Shown piece after piece: positions 20,961 through 33,453 of a stretch of DNA of 64,000 nt. The stretch lies in assembly GCA_022410635.1 (NCBI GenBank), contig JAJVDF010000027.1:3635025-3699024 (forward strand), written 5' to 3'. The DNA comes from Tretioscincus oriximinensis. Its lineage: Eukaryota > Chordata > Lepidosauria > Squamata > Gymnophthalmidae. Made by a program: the position numbers and the translations under genes. A model generated the notes under the pieces. That model was not told the DNA's origin, did no database searches, and saw nothing but the letters and a program-made list of their open reading frames with translations. The first letter of the stretch is position 1. Every line of letters begins with the position of its first letter.

Positions 20961-23290
20961 TGCAAATAGGATAATAACGTATGCAATGAAATCTGTAGAT
21001 TGTCAATACCATCTTGCTAACTGTCCTCTAGCAGTGACCATGGCTCATGGACAATGATGCAAAACAGTAAGAATGGATCTTCTTCATCAGCCACTCACTC
21101 CATTATATGCTTCTGTGCTGCTTGCTATGCTCTGCCAGTTTCCCTTCACAATATATTATCCTGCTCATACATCGTCACCACATTATTCTATTTGTTTTCT
21201 CCTTTCTAACTTTACTGTTGAATGACCTTCCCATCAAAAAGCATGTATCATATATATGAATGCAGTTATCGAAGCAGAGCTTTTTTGCTTTTACCTTAAG
21301 GAATGAACACTGGGAACTGTTCCAGTCTGCATGTGGAGGGAATGTTCTCTGTCATTTTCACTCCCTCGGGCAGAAGCATTCCTGCTCCTAGCCCAGGAGC
21401 AGAAAGTGTGAATGCTGTATTCTAGACTTTCCATGTTCTATGTGCCTAGCTAGTCCCACTCACTGCAGTTGACCAAAGTCATTTTTGTAAGGGGTTGCAT
21501 GCCAAGCAGACAAAACATATGCCAAGAAGAAAAAAACATTTCACAGGAATGTTTTCACAGCACAGGAATTGCTGTGGACTGTTTAAACACTGGCCAAACA
21601 AGGTAGATTTTGTCCTATATAAGTTCACACAAGGGCCAGCTGAGGAGTAGCGATTTATGAATGAGCTTTATGGCAGCAAGGTTACTTAGATAATAGTCCT
21701 TCCATTCTTAAGCTGGAAGTGCTAGACTACAGAAATAACTGCCAGTTCCTATTCTCAAAAAAAAAACCCCAAGAAATAAACATCGTAATAGTTCTTCAGA
21801 TCAAATGCAAAATTACAAAGGTTTGCCACCCAGAAACAACAAAAATACTAGGGGCTTGAAGTCATGAGCATGGCAGTTGACCAGACAATTAGGTCAGTTG
21901 TCAGCAACATCTAACCATAGGCTGAGCTCCCTATTTATAACTCCACATGGTAGAACTTGGGTGTGGTCTGATTGCTCAGTTTTTTTCAGCTAACCTGACT
22001 GAACGTCACTGTTAGGCTTACCAGATAAAATCCAGGATAGACATTTGAACCTTTGATGGATATAAAAGAGAGGAATGTTCACCATGGGCAATTTTTAATA
22101 TCTGCAGTACCTGGGTGAAATAGCTTTTTCATACACATTAAAGGTGCAAACTTCTATCCTGGATTGTATACGGGAACACTAATCACTGCTGCTGTTGCAT
22201 GAGATCCATAAGTGCCTGTTCCTCAGATTGCAACAAGCAGCAAATAGTATTGTTTTATCATAAGTTTTCTGTCACATGTAGTCTTTGGACAGTACAGAAA
22301 ACAGGATTGTGTAGGTAAGTGCATCTCATCCAGGATTCCAGTAAACTCTTCTGCTGTCTAACATCAAATTCCTTTTAGAGTTTGTGTGACTGATTTGAAA
22401 TATTTGAAGAGTAAATTGGGTGGGTGGGTTCAAAAAGTCTAAGTTAATAGATATGAACTTATCAGAACATTCATGTTGCAAATTTCAGGTGCCTTCTTCT
22501 TTGTTATTTTGTCTTACTGAATCACATCTTTTTATCCAGCAGGTAAAAGGACTACTAAAGGCTAGTTGTTTAGTTACACTTATCAGGCTAGTTTGAAGTT
22601 TAAATAAGTGTATTGAATAAACAATAGTAGATTTACTCTTATTTTAAGCATACAGTATATCCCATACCTCATACTGTGTAGTGCTAAATTAGATTTTGTT
22701 TTCCATCTCTGAGTAGTGCAACATTTTTCATTCCCTCATCTAATTTGACATATATATAGCGTTGTCCCAATAATTATTAAGATTGCGTGTTACTTAGTAG
22801 CTGAGCAGCTCCCAGTGAGAAGTAATGAAATGCTGGAAAAAATTGACCTTTGACCTCCTTTGCTCTTGATTTTGTTATGCTGATGTAGCATGTGCACAAA
22901 AATAATTTCAGTTCAAAAAAACCAATTAAATACCCACTGTTGTCATTTTGCCCTAAACCTCAAAATCTAAATGGCAAGAGTTCTGTAGAAACTGTTACGT
23001 TGTAATTACTGTGAATCCGAATGTTTGTTTGATTGCTTTGAATGTGCAAGTAACCTTAAAAGTGTTAGGCATTTTATTTAGTTTTTTACATCAGTATTGA
23101 GATATTGCACTGGTTATTGCACAGTTTGAACAAGTTTCTTTTTTTCTTGGATAAAACACTCAATTTACTTCCAAATGCTACTTCTTAAAAGGTTTTAGAA
23201 GGCAAAGGCTGAATTAAATTTTGTCCTTATTATATGTATCCAATGTGAGCATTCAATTGGGTAAACACATCAGATGAGTACAATAATGCT
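20961..23290. other. Noncoding DNA, no gene seen
   Basis: AT-rich unique-looking sequence without family motifs. The part near 22750-23050 contains several TAATTA-like and ATTA motifs, but I assign no function. Confidence 0.5.
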
Positions 23291-23294
23291 TCTA

Positions 23295-23455
23295 AGAACC
23301 TAAGAGGAGCCCTGCTGGATGGGTCAGAGCCCATTTAGCCCTACCAATTGCACCTGGGCAGTCTGAAACAGAAGAAGGCAAAATCTTCACCTGATTTTGA
23401 CTCCTTACAAATGGCATTTCAGGATCCTGCCTGTTACTCCATCCTGGAGTATCAA
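23295..23455 (-). mobile_element. CR1-like LINE 3' end fragment (copy G)
   Basis: On the minus strand this matches the untranslated end of copies C and E: a degraded 'cttcttatg' tail at the left, then the segment corresponding to cacctgggcagtc, then the piece equivalent to the 'ctcctgaaatgccatttg' block. Only about 160 bases remain and it is fairly diverged. Confidence 0.65.
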
Positions 23456-23459
23456 GAGA

Positions 23460-24184
<725 letters not shown>

Positions 24185-24252
24185 TCAAGCAGGGGTTGGA
24201 CCCGATGACCCTGGAAGTCCCTTCCAACTCTATAATTCTATGATTCTGTATG
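24185..24252 (+). mobile_element. CR1 LINE 3' terminus
   Basis: It reads caggggttggacccgatgac, then ccttccaactctataattctatgattctgta. That is the classic CR1 3' end with ATTCTATG-type terminal repeats. It differs from the TTCTTATG-ending family seen elsewhere in the window, so at least two CR1-group families are represented. Confidence 0.85.
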
Positions 24253-24885
24253 GTGGCAATGTAATGAGTTGTAGGAGCTATGGGTCTTTTTGAGACAAAA
24301 AGCTCTGGTATCTGCTGCAGTAAAATAAAGTGTTAGTCTATAGATATTTCTGATCTCATAGGCTTCAGAAATATTAAGTGAACATGGAAGTCAAGTGGCA
24401 ATAGTGAATTAATTAGGAACTTAATTGTATACTTCAGACACTTTTGCAAATGACAGAGTCTGTGGTTTGGGGGTATTTGATGAAAATTTTTAAACAACTC
24501 TCATTAAACAGATGTTTATGATGAAATGTTGGTAAGTCTCTTCTGACTGTCTCTTACCCTTACACCTGGGGTTCTGACCTGCAGCTCACAGAATATTTTT
24601 TTTCTTTATAGTTTGCCTCCAACATTATTATGGCATGTTGAATAAAGCAAAATGTCTTAAGGATAATTTGCTTTTTCTTACAATAGAAAGAAACCGGATT
24701 CCTAATTAATATAAAATGATAAGAATGCATAGCACTTTGGGAATTCTTTTTCAGAAAAAAATCAGCTTATTTTATTCTCTTCAGTTCATCCAAATAAGAG
24801 GCATGTAAGTCATCTTCAGAAACTCTACCTGGGTAATATGCTAAAGCAAGATTCTTTGCAGCAAGCCTTACAGTAGTGTTGTGCA

Positions 24886-25086
24886 GAAGACACATTTTTA
24901 TGCCCTGCTTTTCTCAACCGGAAGGAAATCAGAGTGGCTTTACATTACCTTCTGTCCTTTACAACAAACACCTTGTGAAGTAGATGGAGCTAAGAGAGCT
25001 TCGAAGAACTGTGACTAGGCCAAGGTCACCCAGATGGCTTCAGAATTGAACTGGGAGATTTCCAGACTTGGTCTCATGTAAAGATC
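24886..25086 (-). mobile_element. tRNA-derived SINE, tail type 2
   Basis: On the minus strand it has a degraded tRNA-like head (B-box-like gttcaattctg), the core tgggtgaccttggcctagtcac, then ctctcttagctccatctacttcacaaggtg, and a 3' part ending in gagaaaagcagggcataaaaa. Head and core match the SINEs at 54475 and 59820. The 3' half matches only the copy at 46240, which defines a second tail type. Confidence 0.75.
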
Positions 25087-27107
25087 TATATACTGGAACA
25101 GAAATTAATGAAGAAGATTTTTCCATGTTTAAATTTTGTACACTCTTCAAAATAATCAGTGAGCTCATGAAGTAGATGTCTTAATGAAAAAGAAAAGGGT
25201 GACCTTGTCAACCTTGGAGTGACAGTATGACTCAGATGTTCCATGGAATAGAAGGAGAAGAAAATTTGCCTCTTATGTTAATTTAGAACAGCTAGGATTG
25301 ATGTTCTTCAAAACTTGGGAAGGTCTCTGCCAGATGTTCTGTGCAGATCCACAGTCTGTTTCTAACTGTAGCAAGCTTACATAGTCATATTCCCGAAGCT
25401 ACCCAACTTGTAGCCCGGTCAAGCATATAGCATAATTGGAGTAGCTATGGATTGCCCATCCAGACCAAGGATTTGAACATTGTCCTTCATCTGTTCCTAT
25501 AACCAGAGTTCATTACCATTAAATTTCCAACATGAATTGAGGCTAGCACTTAGCTGCCAGCATCCCGAATGCAAGTAAGAGGATGAAATCAGTGGGGCAT
25601 AAAGCATGCCTTGCCTAATAATTTCCATTTCAAGCATACTATTTGGAAATGAGGTATTCAGACTGAGTGGAAGAGTTGAAATCAGTCTCTTTGCAGGCTG
25701 ATAGTGTGGTCCTGCTTGCCTTTTATCTTACTACTAAGATATGATATGAAATGGACCTTGCATTTCTTGTAAAATTGGCTGTAGAATTCCTCTTTATATG
25801 GAAAGCTTCTACCCAGACATAATAACATTGGAATGTAAGCTGGAAATTGCAGTGATTAATTAAGGCCACATCCAGACAAGCTGTTGTTTCGCTATTTCTG
25901 TTCAGTCCAGAATAACACAGTTGCAATTCCACCCTCAAATGCAAGAGTCTAGCATACCAATCAGAGGACTATATTTTCATTACATTGCATGTCCAGGAAT
26001 GTCTCTACGTATGCAGTACCCTGATTGGCCTATGTCTTGCCTCAAATTTTGCCAGAGTTCTTGTCTATTTTTGTCTGTTTCTGTGTGGGCACACCATACA
26101 GAGGCTTTTAACCATTGACACGGAGGAACCTGCTACAGAATCAGTACAGAAGTAATAAACTGGGAAATCAGCAGAAAAGGACATTTTTAGTTAATGTTTT
26201 GCTGAATCTGCATAAAATGTGAGGTAACTACCATATGTAACTAACGTAGCGTCAGATATACTTTATCTGGATGGGGTCTAATAGCAAGTGATCATTATTG
26301 TGTATTTTACATACAGCCAAAGCTATCAAACAAGGCCCTTCCAAGTGTAGGCTGCTCCATATTGTATTAGAAATTGGGCATTGAACATTTTGCTTTCATA
26401 CATGATAGCAAAAAAGACAAACTGTGTTATGTCATAACAAACAAATCTAAAACTAGAAAACTTGACCTTTATCTAAATTTCACAGAACAGGCGTTGCATT
26501 TTCCTCTTCTGAAGAAAAGAATTTCCAGCTGCTATTATTATTAGGGGCATGTTTTCCACTGATTAACTTTTCAAGGATAATTTCTGGTTTTAAATGATTA
26601 ACTTTGTTACCCTGTTTAAGCCACTTGGCTGGATTCACAGTAATTTTATTTGAAGGAGAGACAACGAAAAGTGATCTTTTTTTATTGAGATGTGAGGCTA
26701 TAATGTGCGGTAATTGACTAGAAATGCCAATTAATGGAATGGTGCTCATGAATTTTGATGTCAGCCTTTTTCTGCATTCAGTTATACAAAGTAAGGACAT
26801 TATACTTCTGGAAATTCAACTTACAATAGTTGTTATGACTAAGTGGTGCAATTACCTGGCATTCACAGATGACTGGCTATGGCATTGTAGAGAAACTAAT
26901 ATTTGAAAATGAAATTTGATGCATCTTTTAACACTATCGGGTTGTACAGAGACCTTCAGCTGTATGACTGCCCCTCTCAAAGAACTGGTGTTCCTTTTGA
27001 CTGACCTCCTACAAGGCCTTTGTTCCATCAAAAATGTGAAGCAATGCTGAAGGTAAAAATCAGACTCCCAAGCCACCAATGATGTAAAAAAAATCTATCA
27101 CTGATGT
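25087..27107. other. Noncoding DNA, possible MITE remnant
   Basis: No gene is seen; the 106-codon minus-strand frame at 26480-26800 has no recognisable domain. At 25864-25985 the sequence begins ggccacatccagaca, a motif shared with 41326 and 45159, and may be a decayed non-autonomous DNA transposon. Confidence 0.45.
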
Positions 27108-27117
27108 GTGAAAACTG

Positions 27118-27270
27118 CAGAAAGAAGGAAGGAAAAGAAAGAAGGAAGGAAGGGAAGGAAGGAAGGAAGGATGAAAGTCCCAAGAAAGGAAGGAAGGGAA
27201 GAAGGAAAGACAGAAGGAAGGAGCAAACACAGAAGGGACACGGGAAGGGGGATGGAGGAAGGAATGAAAA
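27118..27270. repeat. GGAA/GAAG-rich simple repeat
   Basis: An imperfect purine tract of GAAGGAAG units with interruptions. Long frames across it on either strand are low-complexity artefacts. Confidence 0.95.
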
Positions 27271-27489
27271 CTAGCATCCTGCTGCATTGCACAGTAGCAG
27301 TGGGCTTACTTCTCTAGTAAATAAATAATTAAACTAGTATATGCCAATGGATGCTCAAATGTCATCTTTTTAAAAATCCTGAAGTTCTATAGTTCTGGCA
27401 CAGAATGAGAAGAGTTGCAGTTCAGAAACACACAAACCTGTCATACACCAAAGTTTATTTCAATCTAATCCAAGGATTATAGTATATCT

Positions 27490-27499
27490 GTAGAGAGAT
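27490..27499. repeat. Target site duplication, left (L1-like)
   Basis: GTAGAGAGAT, repeated at 30500-30509 immediately after the poly(A) of the LINE. Confidence 0.75.
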
Positions 27500-27534
27500 A
27501 ATTTTTTAACATTAACCTAAATGGCACTTTATCT

Positions 27535-30375
27535 TTGGAAATAGTTTGGGATTGCTTCAAAGCAGGAAATCTCACATAGAAGAGGTGTATCTCTGAAGAA
27601 AAGACAATTACAAAATGATTTACAAATTCTTGAACAAAGGCACAAAGCCTATCCATCTTCTCAGATATTAGTGAATATCCAAAATAAAAAATCTCAATTG
27701 GATATAATAGACAAAGAGCGTCTCAATAATAAGCTGATGTATTTGAGAAATACAGTATAGTCCTGGAATTCTATGTCTATAAAAATGGTGAAATATCTAT
27801 CAAAAAGGCAAGCCAAATACTCTATTACTGAAATAAAGTCCTCAAATGGGAATCTAGTTAGACAAAATGATCAAATCGAGATGTTTTTGCAGACTTTTGT
27901 GAGACTTTATATCAAGGAGTGCAAATAAACCCCCTTGAAGTAAACCTTGATGTAGTTAGGAAAATAAATGAGATGCAAGCATTCGAACTTAAAGATTTGG
28001 TCTCACCAGAAGTGATACACACAGCAATAAATGATATGCGAACAAATTTTGCACCAGGGGCTGATGAATTCTCTCCAACTTTTTATAAACTTTACACAAC
28101 AGAATTAATTCTGGTCCTCACTTCGCTATTTAATCAAATAATTTCTTCAGGTAACATTCCCCCATCTTGGAGAGAGACGGAAATTGTAGTTTTTTAAAAA
28201 GCTATTAAAAATTCCTCAGAACCTCGGTCATATAGCCTATAAGCTTATTGATTACTGATTACAAGCTCTTTATGAAAATAATGGCCAACCGATTGATCAA
28301 ATGATTAACAGTTTAATAGATGACGACCAATACGGTTTCACTGCAAATAAACAAATATATGAACCTATTAGAATTATTATAAACACTATCATGCTGAAAG
28401 TAATTTAAACAAATTAGCTCTACTCAAGCTTGACATATTTAAAGCATTTGATTCTATCAACCAGATAGCATTATTTAAAATAAGTTCAAAAGCAGGTTTG
28501 GGTAATGGCTTCATTAATCTATTGAAAGCAATTTATAAAAATAGCATTGCTAAAATTGGGATTAACGGTAAATTATCCAGAGAAATAAAAATAAAAAATG
28601 GAACTAAACAGGGATTTCCCCTAGCCCCGTTATTATTCATCCTCTGTGTAAAATGTTTGGTTAATGATATCAGAGCATCACCTTATATATCTGGCTACCA
28701 AATTGGGAATAATTATTTAAAAATCAACATGTACACTGAGGATGCGATGTTACTAGTTGCAAACCCTAAAGAAGCAATGCCCTATATGAAGCAGATAATA
28801 AATAAATTTAAAGAAAACACTGGGCTTAAAACTAATTTAACTAAATCTGAAATTATGCTGTTTAACACTTTCCTAATGAGCAAATTGCTATACAGCAGTT
28901 TTCAAACCTAAAATTTGGAGTTAAGCAAATGAAATACTTAGGGTTAACTATTACTAAAAATTTGAAGAAATTACCCAAAATAAATATTAAGAATACCAGG
29001 AACTTTATAAAACTTATCTATGATATCAAAAATTCATGCAATTAAATGTTTATGTTACCCAAAGTATTATTTTTGTTTCATGTACTGCCGGAAAAAATAC
29101 AAAAACAATTCTCCAACAATGGAATAAACATAGCTCTAACTGGATCCAGGGTACACACAGAGGCAGGATGAAACAAGAATATTTGTTTACAACTCAGAAA
29201 GATGGTGGATGGCGTCTCCTAAATTGGGAGCTATATTATGATGCCATGAATATTACTAGGACAATAGATTTGGAATATAATTTATTTAAGAAATGGGTTA
29301 GAATACTCCATAGTAATCTGACAAATGCTTTTATGTAAAAACTCTATGTACCGATGTTAACTAACATAGCGATATGGAAANTTTGGAAGGCTAAATTACA
29401 AATTAGAAAAACCAAATTTGATACAATTCTCTCCATTAATAATGAGAGGAAAATGATATCTCAGCAAACAATTGACAAATTTATACAATCCAGTAAGTTC
29501 AAAATATACTGCTCAAAACGTGTATGTTAAAGTATTCCCTTAATTGTTTTGAGCAGTATATTTGAATTCTATAAAGAGGTTGAACCCTTAGCAATTGACA
29601 GAGATTATATATATTATAAGTGCCTAATGTCACAATCTCTAAATCAATGGGATATTATAATCAAGAGCGCATGCCTTAATAAGAAAGTCATCATTGGATT
29701 GATATATAAATATATGCTTAACTTAAAATATCATTTAACCGAATCTATTACAAATAAGTGGTTAAGCCTGGTTAACATCTCTCCAAATACTGTCACTAAT
29801 GCCTTATCTCAGAGATATCAGTAAAATGATTGAATTATGTAAAAAACTATTACTATTATGGTACTGCACTCCTTTGCAATTATTCCAATAGGTGGCCAAC
29901 TTGGAACCTAGTTGTTGGCACTGTGGTGCTCAACGGGGTGACTACATATGTGGTGGAATTGTGACAGGGTAAAAAAAAATTGGGAGGTCATGCAAGCGAT
30001 TATAGATATGATTATGGGCTCTTCAGATAGTTGGTCAATAGAAATGTAGCTGTTTGGTAAAGATCCATTTGAGAATATACCAGTTTGTGATCAATTTTTA
30101 TACCATCGGCTGATTACTGCAACACTCCTTACAAGAATATATGGCTGGAAAGAAGAACAAAAATGGTCCATAGGATGAGGACAACGCTTTGTTTTTGAAG
30201 TTATGAAATTTGATCTTGTCAATGAGAAATTATTGTTCTATAATGTTCTGAAAATGATTTTAGTTCAAAGACAACGCTGGAACAAATTAATACATTATAG
30301 TGAGGGGAGAAGTGAGTCCTCTACATGGCAAGCCATATGTAAGGAAATTTTTCCACTGATCAATAAGTTAATTTA
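27535..30375 (+). pseudogene. L1-like ORF2 pseudogene (RT and C-terminal domain)
   Basis: The pieces occur in order. Linker before RT: about 27540-27910. RT start: 27919-28197, with APGADEFSPTFYK, equivalent to the L1 GPDGF block, and NIPPSWRETEIV. Palm: about 28415-28911, with LLKLDIFKAFDSI, then NGTKQGFPLAPLLF, then the catalytic motif reading MYTED where L1 has YADD, then TGLKTNLTKSEIM. Distal region: 29036-29338 and 29549-29824. A degraded Cys-rich end follows at about 29895-30375 (PSWCCGAQ-like and HMWWNC). Stops and frame changes between the pieces, plus the altered first catalytic Asp, make it inactive. Confidence 0.85.
29507..29558. mobile_element. Tc1-type mini-MITE, deleted copy
   Basis: Ends are TACTGCTCAAAA and its inverse TTTTGAGCAGTA, flanked by a TA duplication (29505-29506 and 29559-29560). 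The right arm includes ttcccttaattg. Only 52 bases remain, with most of the left arm missing relative to the copy at 52522. It interrupts the L1-like pseudogene between SSKFK and FEFYKEV, so it arrived later. The termini match my recollection of vertebrate Tc1-like transposons with TGCTCAAAA...GGGAACACT ends. Confidence 0.85.
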
Positions 30376-30499
30376 ATTAATCCTCTGTCTCCTAATTTTC
30401 CTTTTCGGGATATATGGGTGTTTCTATTATGTATGCCTATGTGAATGTATTATTTTGTTTGTTATGTAATATAATAATAATTTTTTTTAAAAAAAAAAA

Positions 30500-30509
30500 G
30501 TAGAGAGAT
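30500..30509. repeat. Target site duplication, right (L1-like)
   Basis: GTAGAGAGAT directly after the A-rich tail of the LINE, matching 27490-27499. Confidence 0.75.
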
Positions 30510-31970
30510 TCATTCTAGTCTATGACACTTTTGTAAAAGTCCATATTCTATAGATATTTGGATTTATTTGGAGTAGTAATATTTGTTTAAAAAAGAAAGA
30601 AAAGAAATTCAGTTGAAGATTTTTTTTTGTCCATACCATTCCTCTACATACTTTTTGAACAAGAATGTAGGGATGGATAACCCCAGACTGGCCAGGGATT
30701 GCTTATTCTCTATATCTAAAGATATCTATTCAAAGTGGGACAGCTTGAGTCTGTCCTGAAATGCAATGGGACAGCTGCTGGCACACCAGGAAATGTTTCT
30801 AGAATAATAACACCAAAATGAATAAATAATAAGCTACTTTGATATTTTCTGTTTCCGCTGTGGGTGATTTTGACTCCTAAAGGTACAGTTATTATGATGG
30901 AGCTTGGAAAGGAGGAAGGAATGAGAGGTTTCTGGTTATATGTTTTGGAAAGACTCAGGGAAGCATGTATTCTAATCAGGAGCACAATAGCTCCTATTCT
31001 TCTTTTAAAAAGTTTGTTCTGCTCCAGTTGTACCTAATATTTTACCATAAAGATAATGGATTTAGCAATGAAACTGCTTTTTTCCAGAACAAAATATATA
31101 CACTAGACATTGTGCCTCTGAATTTATGATAAAATGCAAAAAGAAATGGATCCTAGTATGTGAAAAGCATTTCAGTATTGTGATCAACAGCTTCAAAATA
31201 TGTCAAAATGAGTGATTAATTTTGCTGTTATCAAATTCCAGAAATGCTGTTCATATTATTAAAGAGAAATTAAATAATGGAAGTACTTCACTTGTCATTT
31301 TTGTGATAAGTTGAACCTCTTGGTTAAGAGCAAGATCTTGACAAATAAGGACAGAATAATGATGGATGCAGGCAGCCAAGATACATTTTAATGGGATTTT
31401 GGTAGCTTTGATTTTGGGGTGGCTTGCTATTTCCATCTGAAACTAGCAGGAGCAATTGTTACTTCTGTATTTTATTTTTGTGAAGAATAAAGATGTCTAA
31501 AAGAATATGAAATCAGAGCATGAACTTTGGCTATGCTCCCACATAATTGATATGCTGTAGATTATCTGAATTTATACTAACCTTATCAAAGGTTATCAAA
31601 TGAGAGAAAATTAGAGTGAGATTGTGTGAGTCGCTCTTTTATAAGCATCCATGAAACTAGCGTTGGGCAACATGTTTCCACTTTTGCTGGCACAGAATAC
31701 CTCCCATAGAGTTTAATGATGGCCCATGGTGCCTGGGGATAAAGGAGCAAAATCATGGTCCAATGATAAGCAATGATCATGATCCAACCCATCACTTCTT
31801 CAGTAGCATGGCAGATAGCAATGTGCACAAGCTTTGAAACTGTTGGTTCAGTCCAAAAAGGGCTTTTAAGTTACTTTTTAAAAGACCAATATACAGTATT
31901 ATCAAATACAGATTTGGTCTGACTCAGATAGTTTGAAGTTCCCTTATTCAAATTTGAATGAGGCATGATC
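30510..31970. other. Noncoding DNA, no gene seen
   Basis: AT-rich, with short ORFs only and none with recognisable motifs. Confidence 0.5.
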
Positions 31971-31974
31971 CCCA

Positions 31975-32385
31975 TGAACGATTTCCTGCACGTTAGACAC
32001 ACCATTACCTTTTGTCCACTCCACAAAGTCACGTGTTCCATTTGCTCAAAATGAATTCCATTTGCTGTGGAATAAAGCCACTGCATTTAATCCAATCCAG
32101 CAGCTGGCATTTTGCAGAGTCCAAAAGAAAGCTGTGTTGGGAGCAAATTCTAAAAGCTAATTGGCTCTTGGCTTGTGGAGAATGCTTGAGAATCGTATGC
32201 AGGCTGGCAGAGAATGCTGGTGATTATAGTGAGGCAAGTGCATTAGTGCCTTCTGGAGCTCAACATATGACATGATTGCTATGCAAAGAAAACAGCGGCT
32301 TGGAAAAAGAAGGTAAAATGAGGACGAGTGTCTATTGCAGTGTTTTTTAGTTTTTTAAGTAAGACAAACCATGAGGTGGGAATAT
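31975..32385 (+). repeat. Unidentified dispersed repeat, copy 1
   Basis: It aligns collinearly with 52860-53245. Shared blocks include cctgcac(g/a)tt, caccattaccttttgtc (against gccattaccttctgtc), gtgttccat, aaaagct(a/c)attggctcc-like sequence, gcttgagaatcgtatgcaggct (against gcttgggaattgtatgcagg), gaggcaagtgca and cagc(g)gcttggaa. About 400 bases, no coding capacity, boundaries approximate. It matches no family that I can name. Confidence 0.7.
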
Positions 32386-32455
32386 AGCCTGAGTCTTCCC
32401 AGGACACTTTATAATAAATTAATTAGAACTTTATATGTATATATATATATATATT

Positions 32456-32830
32456 AAAACATTTATATCCCGCTCTTCACCATTGGTCCCTGGGCAGGTA
32501 ACAGAAGATCAAGAAAATTAAAAAAGATAAATTCAAATTAATAAAACATTTTAAAAGGTCCATATCTTCCTTCCCTTCCTCCTTCCAACCCATCTCCCTC
32601 CCTGGAAGGACAGAATGCAGAGTGAGCTACAGTATTNAAGAGTATTGAAGAGGTATGGTTTTCAACCAGATGCTGAAAATTATGCAATGTAGGCATCTGC
32701 CAAGCCTCTAGAGGGAGGCTGCTCCAGAGTGTGAGGCCACCACAGAGAAGGCTCTCCTATGTGCCTGTACCCCCTACATTTCTGCAAGGGTAGGAACTCC
32801 TTGAGATCTCAAGGGCAGGTCTATATAGAA
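32456..32830 (-). mobile_element. L2/CR1-group LINE 3' end
   Basis: On the minus strand a degraded coding end is visible (SLPLEAWQMPTLHNFQ-like reading), preceded by the 'ggcctcacactctggagcagcctccctc' block common to LINE ends. It ends with gcgggatataaatg near a TA microsatellite (32436-32455). An ambiguous base lies at 32637. Confidence 0.6.
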
Positions 32831-33238
32831 GAAGATGCTTCTTTTTAATTTGAACCTGTTTATTTGGTACATTTCTAACATATGCATTTTGTGGGGGTAC
32901 CTACATTTTATAAAGCCCTAAGATAAAGCATTTTAAAATAATATTACCAACACACTATAGTACTTTTATTGTGTTTTATATTGATTTTATAGTAATATCT
33001 GGGTACAGTGCAAGATATTATAATAACTAACTAAATAGTTCAAATACTATATTTTATGCTACTGCAATGGTGACCTGGTTATAACTCTGTATTGTGCCAC
33101 TTCATGCTGTGGCAAGATCCAGGTGTTAATATTTCCAGATGACCTTTCCTATTTCTACATAAACATAAAATCTCAAAAATGTATGATATATATGTAATTG
33201 TGATGTTTTGGCTTGAACCATTCAGTATAGGGCAGGCT

Positions 33239-33440
33239 GACCAGATGACTCCTTTTTTGGGGGGTAGAAACCCGGTTTTGGAGTGCCTCACGGTTTTTGC
33301 TGAGGAAATTTTTTTTCAAAAAAAGATTTTTTTTCCGAATTTTTTTCTTTTTTTTAATTTTTTTTCCCTCAGGAAAAACTGGGAGGCACTGCAAAACCGG
33401 GTTTTCACCCCCCCCCCCAAAAGGGGTCATCTGTTCAACC
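33239..33440. mobile_element. Foldback MITE
   Basis: About 200 bases with long inverted arms of about 80 bases each. Left reads gaccagatgactcc, aacccggttttggagtgcct and gctgagga. The right arm is the reverse complement of the same order (cctcagg, aggcactgcaaaaccgggtt, ggggtcatctg). The centre is T/A-rich. The flanks share AGTATAGGGCAG on both sides (33226-33237 and 33442-33453), a likely 12-base target duplication, or part of the host repeat end. The right flank reads like an L2-like tail (gggcagggtatatgaataaataa). Confidence 0.75.
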
Positions 33441-33453
33441 TAGTATAGGGCAG

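Larger units (their letters stand above)
27500..30499 (+). mobile_element. L1-like LINE, 5' truncated, 3.0 kb
   Basis: The insert lies between two copies of a 10-base duplication (27490-27499 and 30500-30509) and ends in A-rich sequence at 30481-30499, the hallmarks of target-primed reverse transcription. It starts inside ORF2, between endonuclease and reverse transcriptase (LEQRHKAYPSSQ near 27630), so the 5' part was never copied or was lost. It carries many stops and frameshifts and a nested MITE at 29507-29558. Confidence 0.85.

Noticed and set aside
26480..26800. 106-codon minus-strand frame
   Set aside because: No recognisable domain, no neighbouring gene structure, and a length plausible by chance in 64 kb.
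27060..27317. Overlapping frames on both strands across the GGAA repeat
   Set aside because: Simple-repeat artefacts.
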